A stretch of DNA of 64,000 bases from UBA7236 sp044227505 (lineage in GTDB: Bacteria > Bacteroidota > Bacteroidia > Chitinophagales > BACL12): the NCBI GenBank assembly GCA_044227505.1, contig JBGAWP010000008.1, positions 30,805-94,804 on the forward strand, read 5' to 3'. The position numbers and the translations under genes were made by a program. The notes beneath the pieces are model-generated. The model ran no database searches and had not been told where the DNA came from. It saw only the letters and a list, made by a program, of their open reading frames with translations. Positions within the stretch are counted from its first letter, which is position 1; each line of letters begins with the position of its first letter. Positions 36,353 to 45,355 of the stretch are shown in pieces.

Positions 36353-37012
36353 ATGCAATTCTGGCCTTCCGTGTTTACTTTGTTCAAAAAGGACCTCCTC
36401 TTTGAAATGCGCCAGAGGTATGCTATCAGTGGGATCATGTTATACATGTTTTGCATTGTTTTTATCATTTTCATGACCTTTAATGAGGTTCGGGGTCCGG
36501 TTTGGGTTGTGCTTTTTTGGATAGTGATTCTTTTTACGGCTGTCAATGCGGTTGCTAAAAGTTTTTTACAGGAAAGCCCCGGACGACAACTTTATTATTA
36601 CACCCTTGCAAGTCCGCAGGCCATTATTCTGGCCAAAATATTTTACAATATCTGTATCATGTTGTTTTTATCTGCTATTGCACTTGTTTTTTACAGCATA
36701 ACCTCCGGATACCCAATTGTAGATAACACATCTTTTTTGTTAGCCCTGGGTCTAGGTGCAATTGCTTTGGCCACCATCTTTTCCATGATCTCGGCCATAG
36801 CCTCCAAAGCTTCTAACAGCGGCACTTTGATGGCAATCCTCTCCTTCCCCATGCTCATTCCAATCTTACTCATACTAATCAGAATTTCACTCAACGCATT
36901 ACAACAAAACGATCTGATGTTAAATGCACAGGATCTTTTATATCTGCTGGGATTAAATGTGCTCATTATTGCAATGGCTCTTATTTTATTTCCTTACCTT
37001 TGGCGCGATTAA
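36353..37012 (+). CDS. ccmB: Cytochrome c maturation membrane protein CcmB
   Basis: 219 residues, six hydrophobic helices. In system I, CcmB is the membrane partner of the ATPase CcmA and releases holo-CcmE. The N-terminal FTLFKKDLLFEMRQRYAISG and the central ESPGRQLYYYTLASPQAIILAKIFYN are characteristic. The ATP-binding partner ccmA is not in the window. First gene of the ccmB-ccmC-ccmD run. Confidence 0.9.
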   Translation: MQFWPSVFTLFKKDLLFEMRQRYAISGIMLYMFCIVFIIFMTFNEVRGPVWVVLFWIVILFTAVNAVAKSFLQESPGRQLYYYTLASPQAIILAKIFYNICIMLFLSAIALVFYSITSGYPIVDNTSFLLALGLGAIALATIFSMISAIASKASNSGTLMAILSFPMLIPILLILIRISLNALQQNDLMLNAQDLLYLLGLNVLIIAMALILFPYLWRD

Positions 37013-37056
37013 GGGTAACGATCTTACCTGTTTTTTAGGAAAAAGTTAATTTTAGA

Positions 37057-37749
37057 ATGCTGAAACAGTTGCATAAAAGGTGGTGGAAGGTGCTTGGAAT
37101 AATACTGCTGGCTTACACCTTTATCTTTGGTTTATTGATCAAAACTCCTGATGTTCCGCTTTTACACGAAACCATCAGAAATCTTTTTTTCCATGTTCCA
37201 TGTTGGTTTGCCATGATCTTATTAATGCTTGCATCCCTTGTTTATAGCATTAAATTCCTCAGAACGGGCAAAAAAATATATGATATTGCCGCTGTGAATC
37301 TCATCAAATCAGCAATGGTTTTCGGGATTTTAGGTTTTATTACAGGTATGTTATGGGGGAATTACATTTGGGGAAACCTCATTTCCTGGATAACAAATGA
37401 TGTAAAAACACTTGGAGCAGCGATCGGTTTATTGATCTATTTAGCCTATTTTGTCCTTCGGGGTTCCATTGAAGATGAGGAAAAACGCGCAAAAGTTTCA
37501 GCGGTTTACAGCATTTTTGCCTTCGTGTTACTGAATGTTGCAATTAATGTAGTGCCGCGATTAACTGATTCTTTACATCCCGGAAGCGGCGGAAATGCCT
37601 CCTTTACCGTTTATGATCTCGATAGCAGAATGCGTATCGTATTTTATCCTGCGGTGATCGCCTATTTTTTATTGGGTTGTTGGATCTCTTCCTTACTTGT
37701 GAGGATCAGCAAATTACATTACAAAAACAATAATATTACCATCGAATGA
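37057..37749 (+). CDS. ccmC: Cytochrome c assembly protein, CcmC/CcsA type
   Basis: 230 residues with six membrane helices. The haem-handling segment reads GMLWGNYIWGNLISWITNDVK, a divergent form of the WWD (WGxxWxWD) motif; the conserved histidines are in FFHVPCW and in the SLHPGSGGN loop. It exports or presents haem for attachment to apocytochrome c. Follows ccmB by 44 bp and overlaps the next gene by 4 bp (ATGA), so these are co-translated. Confidence 0.9.
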   Translation: MLKQLHKRWWKVLGIILLAYTFIFGLLIKTPDVPLLHETIRNLFFHVPCWFAMILLMLASLVYSIKFLRTGKKIYDIAAVNLIKSAMVFGILGFITGMLWGNYIWGNLISWITNDVKTLGAAIGLLIYLAYFVLRGSIEDEEKRAKVSAVYSIFAFVLLNVAINVVPRLTDSLHPGSGGNASFTVYDLDSRMRIVFYPAVIAYFLLGCWISSLLVRISKLHYKNNNITIE

Positions 37750-38000
37750 AAAAGCTATTTAAATTTCTTCCTTATATTTTATCATTTCTTTTTTTGATTT
37801 CAAACCTTACCTTTGCGCACGCTCAAAATGAGCCATTACCGGATTCTGATAATACTATTGATAATGTATTGAGAAGTAACGGTATGATCTATGTAGTAGT
37901 GGGTGTAATTGTAATTATTTTGGGTGGTTTGATATTATATCTTACCTCCATTGACAAAAAGATATCAAAACTCGAAAAAGAAATGCATGAAAATAAATAA
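37746..38000 (+). CDS. ccmD: CcmD-like haem exporter subunit
   Basis: 84 residues. The 26-residue N-terminus (KKLFKFLPYILSFLFLISNLTFA) is a signal peptide or first helix, followed by a short acidic loop and a second helix at about 48-68 (GMIYVVVGVIVIILGGLILYL), then a charged tail with a short coiled coil (IDKKISKLEKEMHEN). Small CcmD proteins bind CcmC in the haem export complex. Start overlaps ccmC by 4 bases. Confidence 0.8.
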   Translation: MKKLFKFLPYILSFLFLISNLTFAHAQNEPLPDSDNTIDNVLRSNGMIYVVVGVIVIILGGLILYLTSIDKKISKLEKEMHENK

Positions 38001-38085
38001 GCATTTGCTTGTAAATTTTATTCTCAATTAATTAATTATTCATTTTATTAACAAATTCACAAATCAATAAAACCAATATCAATTT

Positions 38086-39495
38086 ATGTCAAATACAAGT
38101 TTCTTTCAGAGTGTTGAAAAAAATTTCGAAAAGGCAGCAAATATTACCGGCCATCCTCGTGGCCTGCTGGACCAGATAAGAGAATGTAACTCTGTGTATC
38201 ACATGAAATTTCCTGTAAAGGTAAAAGGCGAGTTTCAGGTAATTGAAGCATGGCGTGTTCAACATTCGCAGCACCGTACGCCTACAAAAGGTGGAATTCG
38301 TTACGATTCTATGGTGAATGAAGACGAAGTTATGGCACTTGCCAGTTTAATGACCTATAAATGTGCTATAGTTGATGTTCCCTTTGGTGGAGCAAAAGGT
38401 GGTATCAAATTAAATCCAAAAGATTTTTCAACCGAAGAATTGGAAAGAATTACCAGAAGATATGCCGCGGAATTGTGCAAACGACAAATGTTAGGACCAG
38501 GACTCGATGTTCCCGCACCTGATTATGGAACCGGTGAAAGAGAAATGAGCTGGATCGTTGATACCTATATGGCTTTAAATCCGGGAAATGTTGACGGATA
38601 TGCATGTGTTACAGGAAAACCTGTATCTCAACATGGAATTAATGGAAGAAGAGAAGCAACCGGTTTAGGTGTATTTTTCGGAGTACGTGAAGCGTGTAGT
38701 TTTGAGGAAGACATGAAAGATTTTGGACTCACAGCAGGCTTAAAAGGAAAAACAGTAATTGTTCAGGGATTAGGAAATGTTGGTTATTATTCTGCTAAAT
38801 TTTTTCAGGATGGCGGGGCAATAATCGTTGGTATAGGAGAATATGAAGGCGCTATTTATAACGCAAATGGATTAGATGTAGATGCTGTTTTCAATCATAG
38901 AAAATCAACCGGTTCCATTTTGAATTTTGCCGGAGCAACTAATTTAACCGTTACATCAGAAATTCTTGAACAACCCTGCGATATTTTAATTCCTGCTGCT
39001 TTAGAAAATGTAATTCACGAAGGCAATGCTTCTAAAATAAAAGCAAAGATCATTGGTGAAGCTGCAAATGGCCCGGTTACTTCTGATGCGGATGAAATTT
39101 TAAATCAGATGGGTGTTATGATCATACCTGATATGTTTTTAAATGCCGGCGGTGTAACCGTAAGTTATTTTGAATGGCTTGCGAATTTATCGCACGTGCG
39201 TTTCGGTCGTTTGGAAAAACGTTTTGAACAGGGAAGTAATACAAGAATAGTTGATACTATTGAAGAACTTACCGGTAAAAAACTCACTGCTGCAGAAACT
39301 AACAGAATCGTAAAGGGACCTGATGAAATTGATCTGGTAAGAAGCGGATTGGAAGAAACGATGATCAATTCTTATCACGCCATAAGAGAAGAATTAAAAA
39401 GAAACGATAAATGCACTAATTTAAGAACTGCTGCATTTGTTTATGCCATCAATAAAATTGCGAGTGATTATTTAGCGATGGGTATTTTCCCTTGA
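38086..39495 (+). CDS. gdhA: NAD(P)-dependent glutamate dehydrogenase (Glu/Leu/Phe/Val dehydrogenase family)
   Basis: 469 residues of the S_50-type GDH fold. Signature residues: TKGGIRYDS, the catalytic lysine in YKCAIVDVPFGGAKGGI, the aspartate in APDYGTGEREMSWIVDTY, and the Rossmann GLGNVG. It interconverts glutamate and 2-oxoglutarate plus ammonia, linking carbon and nitrogen metabolism. No cofactor-specificity call can be made safely. Ends at a strong terminator. Downstream of the ccm genes but 85 bp away, so probably separate. Confidence 0.93.
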   Translation: MSNTSFFQSVEKNFEKAANITGHPRGLLDQIRECNSVYHMKFPVKVKGEFQVIEAWRVQHSQHRTPTKGGIRYDSMVNEDEVMALASLMTYKCAIVDVPFGGAKGGIKLNPKDFSTEELERITRRYAAELCKRQMLGPGLDVPAPDYGTGEREMSWIVDTYMALNPGNVDGYACVTGKPVSQHGINGRREATGLGVFFGVREACSFEEDMKDFGLTAGLKGKTVIVQGLGNVGYYSAKFFQDGGAIIVGIGEYEGAIYNANGLDVDAVFNHRKSTGSILNFAGATNLTVTSEILEQPCDILIPAALENVIHEGNASKIKAKIIGEAANGPVTSDADEILNQMGVMIIPDMFLNAGGVTVSYFEWLANLSHVRFGRLEKRFEQGSNTRIVDTIEELTGKKLTAAETNRIVKGPDEIDLVRSGLEETMINSYHAIREELKRNDKCTNLRTAAFVYAINKIASDYLAMGIFP

Positions 39496-39515
39496 TATAT
39501 GATCAGAATAATACT

Positions 39516-39557
39516 AAAAGGATCCTTTCCAATACGGGTAGGATCCTTTTATTTTTT
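39516..39557 (+). terminator. Terminator of gdhA
   Basis: AAAAGGATCCT / AGGATCCTTTT stem of 11 bp with a 13-base loop followed by ATTTTTT. Confidence 0.85.
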
Positions 39558-39624
39558 GAAAATGTCTGAATTTGATGAATTTTAATTAACTTTAATTTTA
39601 AATCATCTTTATAAATAAACCAAA

Positions 39625-40065
39625 ATGAAGTCTTTTCTTATAATTGCAATTGCGCTCTTCTCCTTATCTGCATGTGGTAAAAAAACCTCCGATGGAAAGG
39701 AAGATAATAATATTGGCGCCGATAGCACCGATATATCAATAAACAATGACGACTCTGCCGAAATAAAAATAACGGTTGATGGGGAGGAATTGGTAATTCA
39801 ACCCAAAAAGGAAGAAACTCCACCAGCACCGGTTTTAATTAAAGACGACATGCAAACAGGAACTATCTTTAAAAAAGGTGATGCTTACATCATTCGTGAA
39901 ACTTTGCCAAGTGGAGCTATTGTGGATTATTATGCAGAAAACCTGGGAGAAGAATTTAAGAAAGAAGGATTGACTGTTAAATTTAAAGGCACTTTATTGG
40001 AAATTCCTTCCAACGTCAGGATGATAGGCAAACCTATAAAACTTACAAAAATTGTTAAAGTATAA
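39625..40065 (+). CDS. Lipoprotein of unknown function
   Basis: 146 residues, lipoprotein signal (MKSFLIIAIALFSLSACGKK; lipobox LSAC, Cys16 or 17). An acidic, asparagine-rich linker (about residues 25-65) precedes a compact C-terminal domain with KGDAYIIRETLPSGAIVDYYAE and PIKLTKIVKV. No family recognised. Probably anchored in the outer or inner membrane facing the periplasm. Confidence 0.65.
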   Translation: MKSFLIIAIALFSLSACGKKTSDGKEDNNIGADSTDISINNDDSAEIKITVDGEELVIQPKKEETPPAPVLIKDDMQTGTIFKKGDAYIIRETLPSGAIVDYYAENLGEEFKKEGLTVKFKGTLLEIPSNVRMIGKPIKLTKIVKV

Positions 40066-40097
40066 TTAGGACAATAAATTTAAGTTCCTTGTAAAAT

Positions 40098-41153
40098 TTA
40101 AAACGCCAATTGAAATTGCACCTGTGCAACGTCATTTTTCTTTTGTGCAACACTTTCCTCCCTAACGATATCATATCCAATTTGTACTCTGGCTCTTTCA
40201 CCCCACAAATAGGATGGACATATTGTTAATAAATAAACAGCATCATCTTGAACCCCTTTATTAAAATCAAAATATTCCACTCTTCCGGATAATTGAAATT
40301 TTGATTGGATAATATCGCCGATCAATTGCACATAATATCCGTAACGACTAATAGTATCGTCTTCACCTTGTAAATATTCACTTCTTAGTGTGATCCTCTT
40401 ATAAGTATATTCTAATTCAAACCCAAATCTGTCTCTGTTCTTATCAATAAGAATACTATCTCCCCAACGTGAACTTCCATTATAATAAGAGCCACCTAAC
40501 CATAAATTTTTAACCGGGGAAACAATTACTCTTCCTGCAATTGCTTTATCCTTATTATTATCCATTCTATTTATTCCTGTTCCATTAAACACGCCAACAG
40601 TATAATTTAGTATTGGACGGGTTGAAGCCTTTTTTAATATTCCTGAGAATGTTGCACCCACATCTCGCGCATTTTGATTTCCTATAACATCATTTCCCCT
40701 TGCACCTAAATATTCACTTAATAAAACTCTATTCACACTTTCCATCTTTGTTTCTGATGCTATAATATCATTACCAAGCGGAACCAACATCTGACCTACT
40801 GAAAATTTCAATTTTTCATCGAATTTATAACTGAATATTGCCTCCAATAATTGTGGTGGCACTGATCCACCGAACTCAACAAATAGCCGATAATCGATCT
40901 TTTCATGCATGGCCCCGGTAAGCGCAAGTCGTGCCCTGCGAATATCGAAGGTGCTTGTTTTCAAAGTGTCCTGAAAATATTGAAACCTCGGTTGGGTATA
41001 CCCGGTTAATTTTAACTTTTGTGAGGAGATGATGTTTTGTTCCTGCGCAACCTTTTTGCCTGCCATGGTGGTATCAGAAGTGTTTGGAGTTTGACCAAAA
41101 GTTAAGGCAGATGCAGAAACCGCAATTGCGATGAGTAGGGATTGAATTTTCAT
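40098..41153 (-). CDS. Phosphate-selective porin (OprO/OprP)-like outer-membrane protein
   Basis: 351 residues from the ATG at 41153, where a signal peptide starts (MKIQSLLIAIAVSASALTFGQ); upstream in-frame codons to 41180 are ignored. The barrel strands include KLTGYTQPRFQYFQD, FDIRRARLALTGAM, YRLFVEFGG and KFSVGQMLVPLG. The ARLALTG start and the (F/Y)xVGQ...P segment match the OprO/OprP type. Ends VQFQLAF with a terminal Phe. A diffusion channel for phosphate or small anions is possible; selectivity cannot be read. Confidence 0.8.
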   Translation of the reverse strand: MKIQSLLIAIAVSASALTFGQTPNTSDTTMAGKKVAQEQNIISSQKLKLTGYTQPRFQYFQDTLKTSTFDIRRARLALTGAMHEKIDYRLFVEFGGSVPPQLLEAIFSYKFDEKLKFSVGQMLVPLGNDIIASETKMESVNRVLLSEYLGARGNDVIGNQNARDVGATFSGILKKASTRPILNYTVGVFNGTGINRMDNNKDKAIAGRVIVSPVKNLWLGGSYYNGSSRWGDSILIDKNRDRFGFELEYTYKRITLRSEYLQGEDDTISRYGYYVQLIGDIIQSKFQLSGRVEYFDFNKGVQDDAVYLLTICPSYLWGERARVQIGYDIVREESVAQKKNDVAQVQFQLAF

Positions 41154-41390
41154 GCCGACTAAGGTATTATTAATTTCCACTCATGGTAATCGATTTACAT
41201 AAAATTAAAAAAATTAAAAGAAAATTTAAAGTAGATCGCTTCTTATCGCGCAACAATAATAATTCCAGAATTTACTTCTGTTTTATACACATATTATAAA
41301 AAAATGCCATCCGAACTAATATTAATTCAATTAAATTTACGATTTAATGTAACTAATATCAGTCTCAAGCGTTTAGTCCAAAATCACCTT

Positions 41391-42221
41391 ATGCGATCTG
41401 CCTATTTAATACTTTTAACATTTGTAATTAATAATACATTTTCTCAATTATATACAGGTGTCATCAAAGACGCTACAACCGATATGCCATTGGCCTTTGT
41501 AAATATTGGAATTCCTAAAAAAGCAACAGGAACTGTATCTCAATTCGATGGCACTTTCCGATTAACCATTGCTGAAGAAAACACACCTGATACTTTAAGA
41601 ATATCTATGATAGGATATAAGACAAAAGAAATACCGGTTAAAATATTTATTTCAGATTATTTTATTTTAAATAAAGCAATTACGCTGGAACCGGATATTA
41701 AAGAATTATCAGAAGTAATTATCAGACCAAGAAATATGAAGGAAGTTGTGCTTGGAAATGAAAATAATTCGCCAAATGTTTCCGCAGGATTTTTGACAGA
41801 CGATCTGGGCTCTGAACTAGGAACTGTGATGAAATTAAAGGATGGTAAAACCTATTACCTTAAATCCTGTGGTTTCAACTTTGCGAAAGTGAACTACGAC
41901 AGCATTATATTCAGAGTTAATATTTATGATCTTGAAGACGGCCTTCCGGGAGAATTGCTTATATCACTACCAATTTATGTCACCGTATATCGCGATCAGA
42001 GAAACGTTATTGTTGATCTGTATCCTTATGATATCAAGATCGAGGAAGATTTTGTTTTATCACTTGAATGGCTGCAAGATCTTCCCGACAAAACCAAAGC
42101 CGTAATGTTTTGCGCCGGGTTTTTCGGCAATAAAGTTGTTTTTCGCCAAACAAGTCAGGCAAATTGGGCCGGATTCCCTATTGGAATAGGAATTTGGTGT
42201 AAAGCCGAATTTGAAAAATAA
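41391..42221 (+). CDS. Carboxypeptidase-like regulatory domain protein (secreted)
   Basis: 276 residues from the ATG at 41391, beginning a signal peptide (MRSAYLILLTFVINNTFSQ); the open frame from 41304 adds a non-signal leader. Residues 20-95 are a CarboxypepD-regulatory-like domain: YTGVIKDATTDMPLAFVNIG, GTVSQFDGTFRLTI and DTLRISMIGYKTKEIPVK. The C-terminal half (IFRVNIYDLEDGLPGELL, SLEWLQDLPDKTKAVMF) is of unknown function. Common in Bacteroidota as outer-membrane-associated parts; no partner TonB receptor lies next to it. Confidence 0.75.
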   Translation: MRSAYLILLTFVINNTFSQLYTGVIKDATTDMPLAFVNIGIPKKATGTVSQFDGTFRLTIAEENTPDTLRISMIGYKTKEIPVKIFISDYFILNKAITLEPDIKELSEVIIRPRNMKEVVLGNENNSPNVSAGFLTDDLGSELGTVMKLKDGKTYYLKSCGFNFAKVNYDSIIFRVNIYDLEDGLPGELLISLPIYVTVYRDQRNVIVDLYPYDIKIEEDFVLSLEWLQDLPDKTKAVMFCAGFFGNKVVFRQTSQANWAGFPIGIGIWCKAEFEK

Positions 42222-42272
42222 TTTTTCTGACAATTCTTCTTCCTAAAAATTTATTCTGTTTGCGTTCATACT

Positions 42273-42280
42273 TATCTTTG
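42273..42280 (+). promoter_or_regulatory. -7 box directly before the ureohydrolase gene
   Basis: TATCTTTG, a full match to TAnnTTTG, ends 4 bases before the ATG at 42285. A clear -33 box at the right spacing is not visible. Confidence 0.4.
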
Positions 42281-42284
42281 CGCT

Positions 42285-43343
42285 ATGGAAGAAAATCAAT
42301 CAAAATCGGAAAAAATTGCGGCATTTGATGCCAGTGGTGTAGGTGTATCAAATAACCAATTATTCGGACTACCCTTTACTTATGAAGAAAGTGAACTTAT
42401 TTTATTCTCTGTTCCATGGGAAGCAACAGTATCTTATCGGGAGGGAACTGCTAAAGGCCCGGAAGCAATTTTAAAGGCTTCCACACAAGTAGACCTGTAT
42501 GATAATGACAATCCAAATGGATGGCATTCCGGAATTTTTACCAATAAATTTTCTGCCTCCCTCAAAAAGAAAAATGGCGAAATACGAAAAATTGCAGCCG
42601 CACATATCAGAAACTTAGAAAAAGGTAAAGAAATAAATTCCGCAACAGTTTTGGATGCTGTAAATGCAGCATGCGAAAAAATGAATAAACATGTAAAAAC
42701 GGAAGCAACTAAAATTCTGAACGACAATAAAATTCCCGGATTAATTGGTGGCGACCACAGTACACCACTTGGTTTAATGGAGGCACTGGCTGAAAAACAT
42801 GGAGGTTTCGGTATTTTACAAATTGATGCACATGCCGATCTTCGTGATGCCTACGAAGGATTTGTCTATTCACATGCAAGCATCATGTTTAATGCATTAA
42901 AAATTGAAAATGTAAAAAAATTAGTGCAGGTTGGTGTAAGAGATATTTGTGATGACGAAATAAATATTATTGATAATTCAGATCGCAGAATAGTGACTTT
43001 TTTCGATCATGAAATAAAAAATGCAATGTTTAATGGTATACATTGGTCAGCAATTTGTCGCCAGATAGTAGAAGAATTACCTAAAAACGTATATATCAGT
43101 TTTGATATTGATGGTTTGGTCCAAACTTTTTGTCCCAATACAGGAACTCCTGTTCCCGGAGGATTACAATATGAACAAGCAATTTACCTATTAAATGAAA
43201 TCATTACTTCAGGCCGCACTATAATTGGATTTGATATAGTGGAGGTCGCTCCGGGAAAAGATGATTGGGACGCAATTGTTGGTGCACGATTATTGTATAA
43301 ATTATGCAACCTTGCATTGAAAAGTAAAACACAAAATGTTTAA
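42285..43343 (+). CDS. Arginase/agmatinase family ureohydrolase
   Basis: 352 residues of the dimanganese ureohydrolase fold. Metal ligands are in GGDHST, IDAHADLRD and SFDIDGL; the last is followed by a divergent stretch with FCPNTGTPVPGG that resembles the family motif. It hydrolyses a guanidino compound, for example agmatine or formiminoglutamate, to an amine and urea or formamide. The agmatinase label is common for this branch but the substrate is not shown by sequence. First gene of a run with a redoxin and a haem/copper protein; it overlaps the redoxin gene by 8 bp. Confidence 0.85.
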   Translation: MEENQSKSEKIAAFDASGVGVSNNQLFGLPFTYEESELILFSVPWEATVSYREGTAKGPEAILKASTQVDLYDNDNPNGWHSGIFTNKFSASLKKKNGEIRKIAAAHIRNLEKGKEINSATVLDAVNAACEKMNKHVKTEATKILNDNKIPGLIGGDHSTPLGLMEALAEKHGGFGILQIDAHADLRDAYEGFVYSHASIMFNALKIENVKKLVQVGVRDICDDEINIIDNSDRRIVTFFDHEIKNAMFNGIHWSAICRQIVEELPKNVYISFDIDGLVQTFCPNTGTPVPGGLQYEQAIYLLNEIITSGRTIIGFDIVEVAPGKDDWDAIVGARLLYKLCNLALKSKTQNV

Positions 43344-43908
43344 TAGAATATTATTCTTTTTGACTTGCATCTTTTTTTTCGGATGCAAGTCACCTTTAGA
43401 AAAAATTTCCTCTATACCCCTAACCGATTCCTATAATAAAGAGACCACACTGTCTGAAATTCCTGATCATTTAGCAACTGTAATAACATTTTTATCGCCT
43501 GAATGCCCATTAAGCGAAAATTACACAAAAACGTTAAATGAGATCAAACAGGAATTTGAAGCACAGGATATTGATTTTGTTAATATTTTTCCGGGCTCCT
43601 ACTATTCACCGGAAAAAATAAAGGCCTTCATTCAAGCATATAATTTAAAACAAACTAATTTATTGGATCAAAATTCATTGTTAGTACAGCACTTACGAGC
43701 GACAATCACTCCTGAAGTATTTGTTTTAAATAAAAATGGAGAAGTTGTTTATTCAGGCGCCATCGACAATTGGGCAATTGACCTGGGAGAAAAACGACAG
43801 GTAATTACTGAATTTTATTTAAAAGATGCCTTGTATGCCCTTCTTCAAAATAAGAAGATAACAATAACAAAAACCAAAGCAGTTGGATGTTTTATTGAGG
43901 CCGATTGA
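43336..43908 (+). CDS. Redoxin-domain lipoprotein
   Basis: 190 residues; lipoprotein signal (MFNRILFFLTCIFFFGCKSP, lipobox FFGC). The thioredoxin-fold domain has a single N-terminal Cys in ITFLSPECPLSENY, followed by FEAQDIDFVNIFPGSYY and ITPEVFVLNKNGEVVYSGAIDNWA, as in AhpC/TSA-Redoxin proteins. The position of a second redox Cys is taken by L (CPLS), so it is probably a one-cysteine thiol protein or delivers electrons differently. Next to the haem/dicopper monooxygenase-like gene 56 bp downstream, a pairing known from other bacteria. Confidence 0.82.
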   Translation: MFNRILFFLTCIFFFGCKSPLEKISSIPLTDSYNKETTLSEIPDHLATVITFLSPECPLSENYTKTLNEIKQEFEAQDIDFVNIFPGSYYSPEKIKAFIQAYNLKQTNLLDQNSLLVQHLRATITPEVFVLNKNGEVVYSGAIDNWAIDLGEKRQVITEFYLKDALYALLQNKKITITKTKAVGCFIEAD

Positions 43909-43964
43909 TCGAAGGCATCGGGTAAAATACGATGCATGAAAAGAAATTACTATTTTAGCATCCG

Positions 43965-45341
43965 ATGAATACGATCAGAATATTTATTTCTTTATTGATT
44001 TTTGCATCCCTCTCCACTGGATGCAAAAAGAAAACCCCGAAAATAGCAGTTCCGGCAGATCTCAATTATCACGAACATATTGCACCCATCATTTATAAGA
44101 ATTGCACTCCTTGTCACCGGTCAAATTCCGCAGGTCCGTTTTCTCTTGCAAGCTATGAACAAGTAAAAGCGAAATCAAAAACCATTGTAAAAGTTACCCA
44201 ATCGCGTTTTATGCCTCCCTGGCCAGCCGATCCAACCTACAGCAATTTTAAAGGAGAAAGAATTTTAACGGAAACGGAAATTGAAATGCTGAAAGTATGG
44301 ACAGAAGATGGTTGTAAAGAAGGTGATATCAATAAAAAACAAGCCCCCCCGAATTTTCCGGATGGATCACAAATTGGAAAACCGGATCTTGTAATTCCAT
44401 TTCCGGAAATCTTTTTAGAAGGAAATAACAAAGACCATTTTTTTCTTGTAAAAGTGCCTTATGAGATTCCCGAGGATAAATATGTAAAAACAATAGAATT
44501 CATTCCTGGAAATAAAAAACAGGCGCATCACATGAATGCAAATTTGATCGAATATGAACCCGGTAAAAAGAAAAATGTTTTTGGAGGTGAAAAGATCATA
44601 GCAACAAATTTAGCAGAAAGTGCAGAAGTGGTGCAAACTGCCATGGATAATAAAAATGATGATGGCTCCTACCCTGTTTTAGTTCCTCTTGTTTGCAATT
44701 ATTTACCAGGAGTTTCGCCTGCAATTTATCCGGAAGGAATAGGTGGATTTAAGATGACTAAACAAGGAGTGTTTTTCATTAATGACTACCATTTCGGTCC
44801 AGGAGCGCGCGATACAACTGATACAAATTCTGTATTAAATATTTTTTTTGATGATGCACCCCCTAAACGCCCAACTTATGAGATTCTCTTAGGTTCACTG
44901 GGTGTCGCACCGGTAAAACCGGCTTTGGTAATTCCCGCCAATGAAATAAAAACTTTTACTATTGATTATTTGGTGCAAGAGGATATGAGTTTACTCACAA
45001 TTAATCCGCACATGCATTTATTGGGAAAAACTTTTTTGGCATATGCGCTCACTCCTCAAAAAGATACCATTCCGCTTATCAGAATTAACAAATGGGACTT
45101 CAGATGGCAGTATTTTTACACATTTAAAAAAGTTGTTAAAATACCCGGTGGTTCAACTATTCACGTAGAAGGAACCTATGATAACACCGAAAAAAACATC
45201 AACAATCCTTATTTTCCTCCACAAGTAATTATTGACAGGGGTGATAAATTTGATAGCATGAAAACTACAAATGAAATGTTGCAGTTTATTATCACCTTTA
45301 TGGAATATCAGGAAGGTGACGAAAATATAAGTCTCGAATAA
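43965..45341 (+). CDS. Haem c plus copper type II monooxygenase-like lipoprotein
   Basis: 458 residues. Lipoprotein signal to C20 (LSTGC). Residues 36-118 form a cytochrome c domain with CTPCH (C47, C50, H51) and probable distal M83 in RFMPPW. Residues ~150-445 match the catalytic core of copper type II ascorbate-dependent monooxygenases (PHM/DBM): HHM at 188-190 and YHFGPG with H276 would bind CuH; H349 and H351 in NPHMH plus M438 in NEMLQFI would bind CuM. The full ligand set is present, so an active oxygenase is plausible. The haem would supply electrons in place of ascorbate. Lies downstream of a redoxin lipoprotein. Substrate unknown. Confidence 0.8.
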   Translation: MNTIRIFISLLIFASLSTGCKKKTPKIAVPADLNYHEHIAPIIYKNCTPCHRSNSAGPFSLASYEQVKAKSKTIVKVTQSRFMPPWPADPTYSNFKGERILTETEIEMLKVWTEDGCKEGDINKKQAPPNFPDGSQIGKPDLVIPFPEIFLEGNNKDHFFLVKVPYEIPEDKYVKTIEFIPGNKKQAHHMNANLIEYEPGKKKNVFGGEKIIATNLAESAEVVQTAMDNKNDDGSYPVLVPLVCNYLPGVSPAIYPEGIGGFKMTKQGVFFINDYHFGPGARDTTDTNSVLNIFFDDAPPKRPTYEILLGSLGVAPVKPALVIPANEIKTFTIDYLVQEDMSLLTINPHMHLLGKTFLAYALTPQKDTIPLIRINKWDFRWQYFYTFKKVVKIPGGSTIHVEGTYDNTEKNINNPYFPPQVIIDRGDKFDSMKTTNEMLQFIITFMEYQEGDENISLE

Positions 45342-45355
45342 GCATTAAATTTTTA

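Noticed and set aside
36282..36476. 64-codon plus-strand frame before ccmB
   Set aside because: It overlaps ccmB in another frame and consists mostly of CATTC/TTCTC simple sequence.
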